Source: Gammaproteobacteria bacterium
GTDB lineage: Bacteria > Pseudomonadota > Gammaproteobacteria > Steroidobacterales > Woeseiaceae
Assembly (NCBI GenBank): GCA_004357475.1
Contig: SMWE01000171.1
Location: 1 to 36,276 of the forward strand
Direction: 5' to 3'
Length of the DNA: 36,276 bases
Of the stretch, positions 16,674 through 25,993 are shown piece by piece. Position numbers and translations under genes: made by a program. Each line of letters starts with the position of its first letter. Within the stretch, counting starts at the first letter, position 1. The notes beneath the pieces were generated by a model, which saw nothing but the letters and a program-made list of their open reading frames with translations, searched no databases and was not told the DNA's origin.

Positions 16674-18725
16674 ATGAAACTTCAGAATTTTGCAGAAAAC
16701 AACTGGTTCACTGGCGCCGACGACGGCAAGTTGCTAACCAGTGCAGTTGACGGCGATACGATCGCCAGTATTACGAGCTCAGGTCTCGATTTCGCTGCGA
16801 TGCTGGATTACGCGCGGCGTACCGGCGGCAGCAATCTTCGCCAATACACCTTTCACGAACGCGCAATCATGCTCAAAGCACTCGCCAAACACCTGCTGGA
16901 GCACAAAAAGGAATTTTACGAGCTATCCACAAAAACAGGGGCAACGCGAGACGACACCTGGATCGACATCGATGGTGGCATTGCAACGCTATTCGCGTAC
17001 TCAGGCAAAGGCCGGCGGGAGATGCCGAACGACAAGGTGTACCTCGATGGCGCTCCCGAGATGCTATCAAAGAACGGCACCTTCGTCGGTCAGCATATTT
17101 TCACGCCGCGGCTCGGTGCGGCCATTCACATCAATGCCTTCAATTTCCCCTGCTGGGGAATGCTCGAAAAACTGGCTCCAGCGATCCTTGCCGGCGTCCC
17201 TGCAATCATCAAACCGGCATCGAGCACCGCCTACCTGACGGAACTGGTCTTTCGACGCATGATCGAATCGGAAATCCTGCCGCAAGGATCGATACAGCTG
17301 ATCTGCGGCGGCGTTGGCGACCTTTTCGATCACCTGAATTGCCAGGACACCGTGGCATTTACCGGGTCGAAATCGACCGCCGAAATACTGCAACAGCATC
17401 CGCGCGTCGTATCCGAATCAGTGCGTTTCACGGCGGAAACAGATTCCCTGAATGCCTCGATTCTTGGCCCCGATGCAACACCCGATACGCCGGAGTTCGA
17501 ATTGTTCATCAAGGAAATAACGCGGGAGATGACCAGCAAGGCCGGCCAGAAGTGCACGGCCATTCGCAGGATCATTGCACCATCGGCATTGGCAGCCGAT
17601 CTCGTCAAAGCACTATCGACAGCGCTTGGCGAGATTCGCATCGGCAACCCGTCCAGCACTGAGGTCGACATGGGTGCACTCGCTACATTAAGTCAGCGCG
17701 AAGAGGTCCGTACACGCGTTGCAGAGCTTTCTGGCGAAGCCACGATCGTGTATGGGAACCGAGTTGATTTTGACTTGGTCGACGCCGACATTGAAAAAGG
17801 GGCGTTTTTCATGCCCACCCTGCTCCACTGCGAACACCCGTTGTCCGCGACTGCCGTGCATGCGGTCGAGGCATTCGGACCTGTGAGCACTATCCTCCCT
17901 TACGAGAACCTGGATGAAGCAATCGAGCTGGCGCGCCTCGGGGAGGGCAGCCTGGTCGGCTCCATTATTACCAATGACAATGACGTTGCGCGCCAACTCG
18001 TGCTCGGCACCGCTGCCTGGCATGGCCGTATGCTGATCATCAACCGCCACTGCGCCGCCGAATCGACCGGTCACGGGTCTCCGTTACCGCAGCTCGTGCA
18101 CGGCGGCCCGGGCCGCGCCGGCGGTGGCGAGGAACTGGGCGGCATTCGCGGTGCACTGCACTACATGCAGAGAACGGCGATCCAGGGATCGCCCGATACG
18201 CTTGCCGCAATCGGCAATCGCTGGATTCGAGGCGGTTCGGAGACCGAATCCGACCTGCACCCGTTTAGAAAAACGTTCGAAAAACTCAACCTAGGCGATA
18301 CGCTGCACACGAAGTCCCGGCAGGTGACACTTGATGATATCGATCACTTCGCTGAATTTACCGGGGATAATTTCTACGCACATATGGATGAAGAAGCTGC
18401 GAAGAAGAATCCCTTTTTCGATGGACGGGTCGCACATGGTTACCTGATCGTGTCATTCGCCGCAGGATTATTCGTCGATCCCGACTTCGGTCCGGTGCTG
18501 GCGAATTACGGACTGGATGACCTGCGTTTCGCACAACCGGTTAACTTTGGCGATACCCTGAAAGTGCGTCTTACCTGCAAACGAAAATCGTTGCGCGAGG
18601 GATCAGGATACGGAGAAGTCCGCTGGGATACGGAAGTTACGAATCAGGATGATGAGATCGTCGCAACCTATGATGTCCTCACAATGGTTGCGACAGAAGA
18701 AGAATGGGGAAAAATTCGCGGCTAA
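16674..18725 (+). CDS. paaZ: Bifunctional oxepin-CoA hydrolase / semialdehyde dehydrogenase PaaZ
   Basis: A 683-residue fusion matching E. coli PaaZ (681). Residues about 1-525 form an aldehyde dehydrogenase: NFPCWGMLEKLAPAILAG, VAFTGSKSTAEIL, and the nucleophile Cys in KAGQKCTAIRRII (near 293). Residues about 540-683 form a MaoC-like hotdog hydratase with VTLDDIDHFAEFTGDNFYAH and NPFFDGRVAHGYLIVSFAAG. It hydrolyses oxepin-CoA and oxidises the resulting semialdehyde, preventing a dead-end product. The start at 16674 (MKLQNFAENNW) is preferred since the extra N-terminal stretch lies in the paaX-paaZ regulatory gap. A strong REP hairpin follows its stop. Confidence 0.96.
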   Translation: MKLQNFAENNWFTGADDGKLLTSAVDGDTIASITSSGLDFAAMLDYARRTGGSNLRQYTFHERAIMLKALAKHLLEHKKEFYELSTKTGATRDDTWIDIDGGIATLFAYSGKGRREMPNDKVYLDGAPEMLSKNGTFVGQHIFTPRLGAAIHINAFNFPCWGMLEKLAPAILAGVPAIIKPASSTAYLTELVFRRMIESEILPQGSIQLICGGVGDLFDHLNCQDTVAFTGSKSTAEILQQHPRVVSESVRFTAETDSLNASILGPDATPDTPEFELFIKEITREMTSKAGQKCTAIRRIIAPSALAADLVKALSTALGEIRIGNPSSTEVDMGALATLSQREEVRTRVAELSGEATIVYGNRVDFDLVDADIEKGAFFMPTLLHCEHPLSATAVHAVEAFGPVSTILPYENLDEAIELARLGEGSLVGSIITNDNDVARQLVLGTAAWHGRMLIINRHCAAESTGHGSPLPQLVHGGPGRAGGGEELGGIRGALHYMQRTAIQGSPDTLAAIGNRWIRGGSETESDLHPFRKTFEKLNLGDTLHTKSRQVTLDDIDHFAEFTGDNFYAHMDEEAAKKNPFFDGRVAHGYLIVSFAAGLFVDPDFGPVLANYGLDDLRFAQPVNFGDTLKVRLTCKRKSLREGSGYGEVRWDTEVTNQDDEIVATYDVLTMVATEEEWGKIRG

Positions 18726-18735
18726 TTGACGGATG

Positions 18736-18795
18736 ATCGCCCGCTGGGGCGGGCTCCTACAGCAAAACCCGTAGGAGCCCGCCCCAGCGGGCGAT
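18736..18795. repeat. Perfect REP-type inverted repeat after paaZ
   Basis: Two 25-base arms (ATCGCCCGCTGGGGCGGGCT... and its exact complement) flank a 10-base loop 11 bases after the paaZ stop. It is the best-preserved repeat in the window and shares the GCTCCTAC core with the others. It probably also acts as a transcript-stabilising or terminating hairpin between paaZ and the convergent lrp gene. Confidence 0.93.
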
Positions 18796-18798
18796 ATA

Positions 18799-18894
18799 AA
18801 TTTTTCAATGGCAGCGCGGTATCGGCCTTGATTTCCTTCAGCACGATATTTGAACGAACCTGGGAGGCGCCCGGAATTCGAAAAATGAAGTCGT
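18799..18894 (-). pseudogene. Duplicated 3' fragment of the lrp-like gene
   Basis: This stretch nearly repeats the last 90 or so bases of the neighbouring Lrp gene (18915-19010), offset by 116 bp. On the minus strand it encodes DFIFRIPGASQVRSNIVLKE, then IKADTALPL, but reads on without a stop into the REP repeat. It differs from the real end at several positions. It has no start and is a remnant of a local duplication. Confidence 0.88.
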
Positions 18895-18918
18895 GGAATA
18901 AACGGGATCCGAACCCTT

Positions 18919-19374
18919 TTATAACGGCAGGGCGGTGTCGGCCTTGATTTCCTTCAGCACGATATTTGAACGAACCTGGGATACCCCCGGAATTCGAAAA
19001 ATGAAGTCGTCGAGAAACTTGTTATAGGCATTGATGTCTTCGACGACGACCCTCAGGTGAAAATCAGCTTCACCACTGGTCGCAAAACATTCCAGCACTT
19101 CCGGGTGCCGCATTACTTCCTTGATGAAATTTTCGACACTTCTTTCTTCGTGCCTGGCGAGCGATACCAGCGTCATTGACGACAGCGAAAACCCGGCTTT
19201 GGCTGGATTGACGATGACCGCATAGCGATCAATGACGCCCGATTCTTCGAGGCTCCGCACGCGGCGCCAGCAGGCGGAACTCGACATGCCGACCTTTTCC
19301 GCCAGCTGCTGCATCGTCAGGCGGCTGTCGCGTTGCAGCTCACTGAGAATTGCCCGGTCCTTCTTGTTCAGCAT
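18919..19374 (-). CDS. Lrp/AsnC-family transcriptional regulator
   Basis: A 151-residue regulator with an N-terminal HTH (LNKKDRAILSELQRDSRLTM, then LAEKVGMSSSACWRRVRSLE) and a C-terminal RAM ligand-binding domain (SLARHEERSVENFIKEV, ECFATSGEADFHLRVVV, IPGVSQVRSNIVLKEIK). Members usually sense amino acids. It is divergent from the indolepyruvate oxidoreductase gene across a 165-bp AT-rich gap with direct repeats, so it probably regulates that gene in response to an aromatic amino acid; that is inference. Its 3' end is partly duplicated downstream. Confidence 0.93.
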   Translation of the reverse strand: MLNKKDRAILSELQRDSRLTMQQLAEKVGMSSSACWRRVRSLEESGVIDRYAVIVNPAKAGFSLSSMTLVSLARHEERSVENFIKEVMRHPEVLECFATSGEADFHLRVVVEDINAYNKFLDDFIFRIPGVSQVRSNIVLKEIKADTALPL

Positions 19375-19416
19375 CAGCTATATCACTTTATTGAGTAATT
19401 TGGGATATATTATCAT

Positions 19417-19454
19417 TTTATAACAGTTTACGGGTTTCTATCCCTATTTATAAC
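19417..19454. promoter_or_regulatory. Direct repeats in the lrp-ior intergenic region
   Basis: TTTATAAC occurs at 19417-19424 and 19447-19454, exactly 30 bp apart (about three helical turns), each followed by a similar TTTACGGG or AAACCGGG block. The gap is AT-rich and divergent. Such phased sites fit cooperative binding by an Lrp-type octamer. No binding data exist here. Confidence 0.4.
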
Positions 19455-19539
19455 CATAAACCGGGTATTTCTGGCATACGCTGACCGGCAATTTCTGCCA
19501 TCATAAGCGCTCAAACCGGCGATTGGTTCAGGAGACCCG

Positions 19540-22500
19540 ATGGCTGCCTCAGGCGCACTGCAACAGGCGCACTTCCCGCTGGATAACTATGAACTCGATG
19601 ACCGCTACCGGAGGGAATCGGGACGCGTTTTCCTGACCGGCATCCAGGCCCTGGTACGCATCCCATTGATGCAGCGAACGGTGGATCACGCGGCCGGCCT
19701 CAACACTGCGGGATTCATCAGCGGCTATCGCGGTTCACCGCTGGCCACCTACGACATTGAATTGTGGCGCGCAGGTAAATTTCTCAAAGAAAGCAATATC
19801 TCGTTTCTCCCCGCCGTCAACGAGGAACTTGCTGCGACCGCCATTCTCGGCACGCAGCAGGTCGAGGCCGATCCCCACAAGCAAGTGGATGGCGTTTTCG
19901 GCATCTGGTACGGCAAAGGTCCTGGCGTCGATCGCGCCGGCGATAGTCTGAAACACGGCAACGCATACGGAAGTTCTCCCCATGGCGGTGTACTCGTTAT
20001 TGCAGGAGACGATCACGGCGCCGTTTCTTCGTCGATGCCACATCAGTCTGATGTCGCCTTCCTGAGCTGGCTCATGCCAAACCTGAACCCGGCGAATGTT
20101 GCGGAGTACCTTGAATTCGGACTTTACGGTATCGCCCTGTCCCGCTACTCCGGCATGTGGGTCGGATTCAAGGCAATCTCCGAATCGGTCGAGTCGGCGA
20201 TGTCCGTAGAACTACCGCCTTACCGGAACTTCGTGACGCCTGAGCATGAGATTCCGCCTGACGGACTGCATATTCGCTGGCCGGACTACCCGGGCCCGCA
20301 GATCGAAGAACGTCTCGAAGCCAAGAAAGCGGCAACGCTCGCCTTTGCCGCCGCAAATCCGATTGACCGCAAAATCTTCAATACGCCGAACGCCCGCTAC
20401 GGCATCGTAACCACCGGTAAGGGCCATCTCGATCTGATGGAGGCGCTCCGTCTGCTCGGAATTGACCGTAATGAGGCCCGGCGAATCGGCCTTGATGTCT
20501 ACAAAGTAGGCATGGTATGGCCGCTGGCGCACGATGCCGCACTCGAATTCGTGCGCGACAAGCACGAGGTGCTGGTCATCGAGGAAAAACGCGGCCTGAT
20601 CGAAAGTCAGTTCAAGGAATACTTTTACGACTACCCGGGCCGCAAACCGCAGCGCATGGTTGGCAAGGAAGACGAATTCGAAAATCGCCTAGTCCCTTGG
20701 GTAGGCGAGTTATCGCCGATCCAGCTGGCTGGCATCGTGGCGAAGCGGCTGGATGCTGCCATGCCCGGACTGGGATTCAGCGAACGGGCGGCAGGAATGA
20801 TCGCCGGAGAATCCACAGTTATCAAGATCAGCGGCGCAACCAGAACGCCGTATTTCTGCTCCGGCTGTCCGCACAGTACGTCGACGCGCGTGCCCGAGGG
20901 GTCGCAGGCGCTGGCGGGCATCGGCTGTCATTTCATGGCGAACTGGATGAACCGGGATACCGATGGGCTGATCCAGATGGGCGGCGAAGGCATAAACTGG
21001 GTCACCCGGTCCCTGTACAACGGTGGCCGCCACATTTTTCAGAATCTTGGTGACGGTACCTTCTATCACTCGGGGTCACTGGCTATTCGCCAGGCGTTCG
21101 CCGCAAAGACCAACATGACATTCAAGATTCTTTACAACGATGCGGTGGCAATGACCGGTGGCCAGCCTGTCGACGGCCCGATCACCGTGGAGCGCATCGC
21201 TCACTCTGTCCGTGCGGAAGGGATCGAGCGAATTGCACTGGTTTCGGATGAGCCGGAGAATTTCGATCTCGCCGATTTTCCAGCCGGTACGACGCTCTCG
21301 CACCGCGAGGATCTCGATACGATTCAGCGTGAACTGCGCGAGATTCCGGGCGTGACCATTCTGATTTATGCGCAAACCTGTGCGATCGAAAAACGGCGGC
21401 GCATAAAACGGGGTACCCTTGCAGATCCGAACAAGTTCGTCGTCATCAATGATCTCGTTTGCGAAGGCTGCGGTGACTGTTCCGTCGAATCGAACTGCCT
21501 GTCCGTCATTCCAAAGGAAACGCCATTTGGCCGCAAACGGCAAATCGATCAGAACAGCTGCAACAAGGATTTCTCCTGCATCAACGGTTTCTGCCCGAGT
21601 TTCGTCACTGTCGAGGGCGGCAATCGCGTCAAAAGCAACAAGGCCAGGGACAGCGAGTTTCCCGGGGAAAAACTCGCGTCGCTACCGCTCCCGGAAGCAC
21701 CGACCCTTGACGCGCCCTACGATCTGCTGGTGACAGGCGTTGGCGGTACCGGCGTCATTACGGTCGGCGCGTTGATTACAATGGCGGCTCACCTTGAAGG
21801 TAAAGGCGCCAGTGTGCTGGACTTTATGGGATTTGCGCAGAAATTCGGCCCAGTGCTGAGTTACATACGGATTGCACGCGACCCGGCCGACCTTTACCAG
21901 GTACGCATCGACGAACAGCAGGCAGATGCGCTAATTGCCTGCGACCTCGTTGTCAGCTCGTCACCGAAGGCCTCAAGCACCTTGCGAAAAGGACATACGC
22001 GTGTCGTATTGAACACGACCGAAATGTCGACCGCCGACTTTGTCAAGTTCCGCGATGCCAGTCTAAAGGCGTCAGACAGGGTCGAGGCGATACAAACTGT
22101 GGTGGGCAAACAGAATCTGTCGACAATCGCGGCAAATCAGGTGACGGAGTCGCTACTCGGCAACACGATTTATTCAAACGTCTTGATGGTTGGCTACGCC
22201 TGGCAGAAGGGTCTGCTGCCAATATCACTTGACGCGATGCTGCGCGCAATTGAACTGAATGGCGTAGAGGTCGAGCAAAACCAAAAAGCGTTTGGCTGGG
22301 GTCGCATCGCGGCGGCCGATCCGGAATTCGTGCAGGAGCAAATTGGGGATCCGCAGCAGACTGTCAGAGGCATCGAGTCGCTGGACGAGATCATCCTCCG
22401 CAGGGCCGATTTCCTGGTAGATTACCAGGACCAGGCACTGTCCAGGCGTTTTACCGATCTCGTCGAAAGAGTCCGGCAAACTGAAACGGCAGTTGGTGGC

Positions 22501-23031
22501 GGCGATAAGCTGCCACTAACCGAGGCTTGCGCCCGCAGTTACTTCAAGACACTTGCTTATAAAGATGAGTATGAAGTTGCGAGGCTGCATACGGCTACCG
22601 GCTTTCTTGAAAAAGTGCGGAGGGATTATGGTGACAAGGCTAAACTGCGGTTTCACCTCGCTCCACCGTTATTGAGTCGCGGCGTCGATGCCCGTGGCCG
22701 TCCCCGTAAACGGGAGTTTGGTGCTTGGATAATTCCGGCTTTTCGATTGCTTGCCCGGCTCCGCAAGCTTCGTGGAACGCGTCTCGACCTGTTCGGCATA
22801 ACCGCTGAGCGACGCATGGAACGCGCGCTGATCAGCGAGTTCGAAAAAAATATCGAGATCCTGCTGCAACATCTTTCGCCGCACAATATCGACCTCGCGA
22901 TAGAAATCGTAAACGAATATCTGGAGATACGCGGCTACGGCCCGGTCAAGGTAGACGCCGCCGAAAAAGCGCGCGCCCGGATCACGTCGAAACTCACCGG
23001 ATACGTGCAGGTAACGAGCCAGGCAGCCTGA
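19540..23031 (+). CDS. Fused indolepyruvate (aryl-pyruvate) ferredoxin oxidoreductase
   Basis: A 1163-residue protein joining the alpha and beta parts of indolepyruvate:ferredoxin oxidoreductase (IorA-IorB type). The N-terminal pyrimidine-binding region has FISGYRGSPLATYDIEL and GKGPGVDRAGDSLKHGN. A TPP-binding part follows around residue 445 (YFCSGCPHSTSTRVPEG, GIGCHFMANWMNR). An Fe-S region lies near 640-680 (CEGCGDCSVESNC, SCNKDFSCINGFCPS). The gamma-like part starts near 732 with TGVGGTGVITVGALI. It converts indolepyruvate, phenylpyruvate or related acids plus CoA to aryl-acetyl-CoA and CO2. AGGAG precedes ATG 19540. Being next to the paa cluster suggests phenylpyruvate is a substrate. 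Confidence 0.93.
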   Translation: MAASGALQQAHFPLDNYELDDRYRRESGRVFLTGIQALVRIPLMQRTVDHAAGLNTAGFISGYRGSPLATYDIELWRAGKFLKESNISFLPAVNEELAATAILGTQQVEADPHKQVDGVFGIWYGKGPGVDRAGDSLKHGNAYGSSPHGGVLVIAGDDHGAVSSSMPHQSDVAFLSWLMPNLNPANVAEYLEFGLYGIALSRYSGMWVGFKAISESVESAMSVELPPYRNFVTPEHEIPPDGLHIRWPDYPGPQIEERLEAKKAATLAFAAANPIDRKIFNTPNARYGIVTTGKGHLDLMEALRLLGIDRNEARRIGLDVYKVGMVWPLAHDAALEFVRDKHEVLVIEEKRGLIESQFKEYFYDYPGRKPQRMVGKEDEFENRLVPWVGELSPIQLAGIVAKRLDAAMPGLGFSERAAGMIAGESTVIKISGATRTPYFCSGCPHSTSTRVPEGSQALAGIGCHFMANWMNRDTDGLIQMGGEGINWVTRSLYNGGRHIFQNLGDGTFYHSGSLAIRQAFAAKTNMTFKILYNDAVAMTGGQPVDGPITVERIAHSVRAEGIERIALVSDEPENFDLADFPAGTTLSHREDLDTIQRELREIPGVTILIYAQTCAIEKRRRIKRGTLADPNKFVVINDLVCEGCGDCSVESNCLSVIPKETPFGRKRQIDQNSCNKDFSCINGFCPSFVTVEGGNRVKSNKARDSEFPGEKLASLPLPEAPTLDAPYDLLVTGVGGTGVITVGALITMAAHLEGKGASVLDFMGFAQKFGPVLSYIRIARDPADLYQVRIDEQQADALIACDLVVSSSPKASSTLRKGHTRVVLNTTEMSTADFVKFRDASLKASDRVEAIQTVVGKQNLSTIAANQVTESLLGNTIYSNVLMVGYAWQKGLLPISLDAMLRAIELNGVEVEQNQKAFGWGRIAAADPEFVQEQIGDPQQTVRGIESLDEIILRRADFLVDYQDQALSRRFTDLVERVRQTETAVGGGDKLPLTEACARSYFKTLAYKDEYEVARLHTATGFLEKVRRDYGDKAKLRFHLAPPLLSRGVDARGRPRKREFGAWIIPAFRLLARLRKLRGTRLDLFGITAERRMERALISEFEKNIEILLQHLSPHNIDLAIEIVNEYLEIRGYGPVKVDAAEKARARITSKLTGYVQVTSQAA

Positions 23032-23105
23032 CCTTCCGATTGATTGCTTGCGCGATGTTCCGCGACACTTGAGTATTTCCTTTCTCCACGTGCGATGATC
23101 CGTCG

Positions 23106-24123
23106 ATGCTTGCCATAAAACCCAGCGACCAGATCGCCTACGAATTCTCCGAGCGACCCGAGACCGGCGAAACGATGGCGGTTGCGCCGGGCATCGTTTG
23201 GTTGCGCATGCCGCTGCCGTTTGCACTCGGCCACATTAATTTGTGGCTACTGGAAGACAGCGACGGCTGGGCAATAGTCGACACCGGCGTCGATGTCGAC
23301 GAGTCCCGGGCAGTCTGGCAAAAGACCTTCACCAAAGTAATGCAGGATCAGCCGGTCAAACGTGTTCTCGTTACGCACCTGCACCCGGATCACGTAGGGT
23401 GCGCCGGCTGGCTCACCAAAATATTCGATGTTCCTCTCTGGATGTCGCGTGAAGAGTATTTCCTGTGCCGCATCCTGGTAGCCGACACCGGGCGCAAGAC
23501 GCCGCGCGAGGGAAATCGCTTTTATGCGGCCGCCGGATCAGATGGCGTCCTACCACAAGATGTTCGGTATGTTTGGCAAGTATGTTGCAGAACTGCCGGA
23601 GTCCTACACCCGCCTCGAGGACGGCGACAAGCTGCAAATTGGCGCCAATCACTGGGAAGTCATCGTTGGCCGCGGCCATTCTCCGGAGCACGCCTGTCTT
23701 TACTGCAGTGAGGCTAACGTCCTGATTTCCGGTGATCAGCTCCTGCCAACAATATCCTCGAACGTCAGCGTCTATCCGACCGAACCGGACGCAGATCCGC
23801 TTGCGGACTGGCTTGAATCACTGAGCCTGCTGAAAAACCGAATTACCGCGGACGTGCTGGTACTTCCGGCGCACGGCAAGCCATTTCGCGGCGCCCATGA
23901 ACGCCTCGACGCGCTGATCGCAGAACATGTTGACAGCCTCAACAAACTCGAGACGACTTGCGCCGAACCGAAGCGTGCGGTCGATGTTTTCCCGGCCCTG
24001 TTCAAGAGCAAGATCAACAAGCACAATTTGATCATGGCGACGGGCGAATCGATCGCTCATCTCCATTACCTGGTCAACCAGGACCGGCTGACGGTTGAGC
24101 GGGACGGCGACGGCGTTAACTAG
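23106..24123 (+). pseudogene. MBL-fold metallo-hydrolase, frameshifted
   Basis: Two overlapping ORFs carry one protein. The first holds LPFALGHINLWLLEDSDGWA, IVDTGV and the zinc motif THLHPDHVGCAGW, up to GNRFYAA. The second starts near 23530 with DQMASYHKMFGMFGKYVAELP and continues through GRGHSPEHACLYC, LISGDQLLPTISSNVSVYP and LPAHGKPFRGAHERL. Removing one base (or adding two) near 23540 joins them into a normal protein of about 338 residues. The downstream half lacks the HxHxDH site and the upstream half ends in unrelated sequence, so neither is likely active alone. It follows the oxidoreductase on the same strand with a 74-bp gap. The substrate is unknown. A sequencing error is possible. 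Confidence 0.85.
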
Positions 24124-24188
24124 TATCGCTCGCATACCTGATAATTTCGTGAAAAAATCGGCGTTCCCCAGATTGTCGGAAAAATAAT

Positions 24189-25934
24189 ATGGCGTTTCCC
24201 AGGATCATTCGGCCTTTCGCTCCAGTACTTTGCCTAGTTTTAGCTGCCTGCTCGCAGCCAACCGACGAATCTGTTGCGACGACCCAATCGGCGATCGTCA
24301 CCAGGCAAGCGGCGATTGCCATTCCCGATCCCTTTGCGGCGAAAATTGCTGAACAAATACTCAGACAAGGCGGCAACGCGGTGGACGCAGCGGTAGCGAC
24401 AGGATTTGCGCTCGCCGTAACCTATATCGATGCCGGCAACATCGGCGGCGGCGGGTTTATGCTGACCCACATGGATGGCGAATCGGCGTTTCTTGATTAC
24501 CGCGAAAAAGCAGCGCTCGCGGCACATCGTGATATGTATCTCGACCAGCATGGCGAGGTCATTCCGAACGCGAGCCTGATCGGTGCACAGGCCGCGGCGG
24601 TCCCCGGCACAGTCGCGGGAATGTGGAAAGCACACCAGCGCTATGGAATTTTATCCTGGAGAGATGTCGTTCTGCCAGCAGCGGAACTGGCCGAAGACGG
24701 TTTTTATCCTGCCGAAATTCTTGTTAATGATATTCGAGATCACTATGCGCGATTTCGTGATCGCACTAACTTCAGTGAATACTTCGGCGCTATCAGTACT
24801 GATGAACTATTTAAACAGCCCGAGCTCGCTGGTACATTGCGTCGCATCGCCGAGTCCGGTCAGGACGAGTTCTACCGCGGAAAAACTGCAGAGTTGCTTG
24901 TCGAGCAAATGGCCAGGAGCGACGGGCTGATCACGATGGAGGATCTGGCCGCGTACCAAGCGGTGTGGCGGGAGCCACTCCGCGCCGACTGGCGCGACTA
25001 CGAAATACTATCCGCGCCACCGCCGAGCTCCGGCGGTTTTGCGATCGTGCAGATGCTGAAGATGAAGGATTTTCTGAAGCATCGCTTCGAGGGCGTCACA
25101 CATAATTCGCCGCAATACATTCACCTCGTTGCAGAAATGGAAAAACGAGTATTCGCGGATCGCGCCGAGTACATGGGTGATCCGGATTTCGTCGATATCG
25201 ACATCGATGCACTGCTCGCCGAGGATTACATCGCGCGCCGGGCGAAAGAGGTCAATCCGGACACCATCTCAAAACCTGACGCGGTGGTGCCCGGTAACGG
25301 CTCACCGAATACGACCCACTTTTCGATCATCGATCCATGGGGCAACGCAGTATCGAATACCTACACAATCAACTGGGACTACGGCAGCGGTGTCGTCGTC
25401 GCTGGAGCCGGCTTCCTGCTCAACAACGAGATGGATGATTTCAGCGCAAAACCCGGGGTGCCGAACGTCTACGGCGTGGTGGGCAAAACGGCGAATGAAA
25501 TTCAGCCAGGCAAACGGCCGCTGTCATCGATGTCGCCGACGATACTATTAAGAGACGGCACGGTTGAACTGGTGGTTGGCACTCCGGGCGGGTCGACGAT
25601 ATTTACCTCCGTATTTCAAATTATCGTTAACATCCTGGATTTCGGCATGAGTCCGCTCGAAGCTGTTGGCGCAACACGGTTCCATCACCAGTTGCTGCCG
25701 CCGGACCTGATCACGATGAGCATCAGCCGGCCGCTGCCGCAGGAAACCATCTCCGCACTTGGCGATCGCGGTTACCGGGTCGAGCCGCACAGTTGGGAAT
25801 TTGGTGACGTTCAGCTTATCTGGCGTGACCAGGGCGAGCTTCGGCCCGCGGCAGATCCCCGGGATCGGGGCGTCGGCAGGGTCATCCGGATTGAGATGGA
25901 AGCGGGGGCGACCCGGACCATCGCAACGCAATAA
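24189..25934 (+). CDS. ggt: Gamma-glutamyltransferase-family lipoprotein
   Basis: A 581-residue protein with a lipoprotein signal (PVLCLVLAAC, Cys near 21), so it is probably anchored in the periplasm. Family blocks are ILRQGGNAVDAAVATGFALAV, GNIGGGGFMLTH, AAAVPGTVAGMW, APPPSSGGFAIVQML, the autoprocessing site GSPNTTHFSIID (nucleophile Thr near 375), NNEMDDFSAKPG, KRPLSSMSPTI and GTPGGSTIFTSVFQI. Members cleave themselves into two chains and hydrolyse or transfer gamma-glutamyl groups from glutathione. All key blocks are intact. Its TAA overlaps an A-run that is the T-tract of the opposite-strand terminator. Confidence 0.95.
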   Translation: MAFPRIIRPFAPVLCLVLAACSQPTDESVATTQSAIVTRQAAIAIPDPFAAKIAEQILRQGGNAVDAAVATGFALAVTYIDAGNIGGGGFMLTHMDGESAFLDYREKAALAAHRDMYLDQHGEVIPNASLIGAQAAAVPGTVAGMWKAHQRYGILSWRDVVLPAAELAEDGFYPAEILVNDIRDHYARFRDRTNFSEYFGAISTDELFKQPELAGTLRRIAESGQDEFYRGKTAELLVEQMARSDGLITMEDLAAYQAVWREPLRADWRDYEILSAPPPSSGGFAIVQMLKMKDFLKHRFEGVTHNSPQYIHLVAEMEKRVFADRAEYMGDPDFVDIDIDALLAEDYIARRAKEVNPDTISKPDAVVPGNGSPNTTHFSIIDPWGNAVSNTYTINWDYGSGVVVAGAGFLLNNEMDDFSAKPGVPNVYGVVGKTANEIQPGKRPLSSMSPTILLRDGTVELVVGTPGGSTIFTSVFQIIVNILDFGMSPLEAVGATRFHHQLLPPDLITMSISRPLPQETISALGDRGYRVEPHSWEFGDVQLIWRDQGELRPAADPRDRGVGRVIRIEMEAGATRTIATQ

Positions 25935-25967
25935 AAAAGGCCCCGACATCGAAATGTGCGGGGCCTT
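25933..25967 (-). terminator. Rho-independent terminator for the 11-residue-repeat gene
   Basis: AAGGCCCCG and CGGGGCCTT pair, with a second ACAT/ATGT inner stem and a CGAA loop. On the minus strand the hairpin is followed by TTTTTT. It begins 27 bases after the minus-strand gene's stop. In the plus direction there is no T-tract, so it serves the repeat-protein gene better than ggt. Confidence 0.85.
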
Positions 25968-25993
25968 CCCAAACGCCAGAATTTTGCTGTCGT

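Noticed and set aside
23524-23711. Programmed ribosomal frameshift in the MBL hydrolase
   Set aside because: No clear slippery sequence plus stem-loop at the junction; a simple indel explains the overlap.
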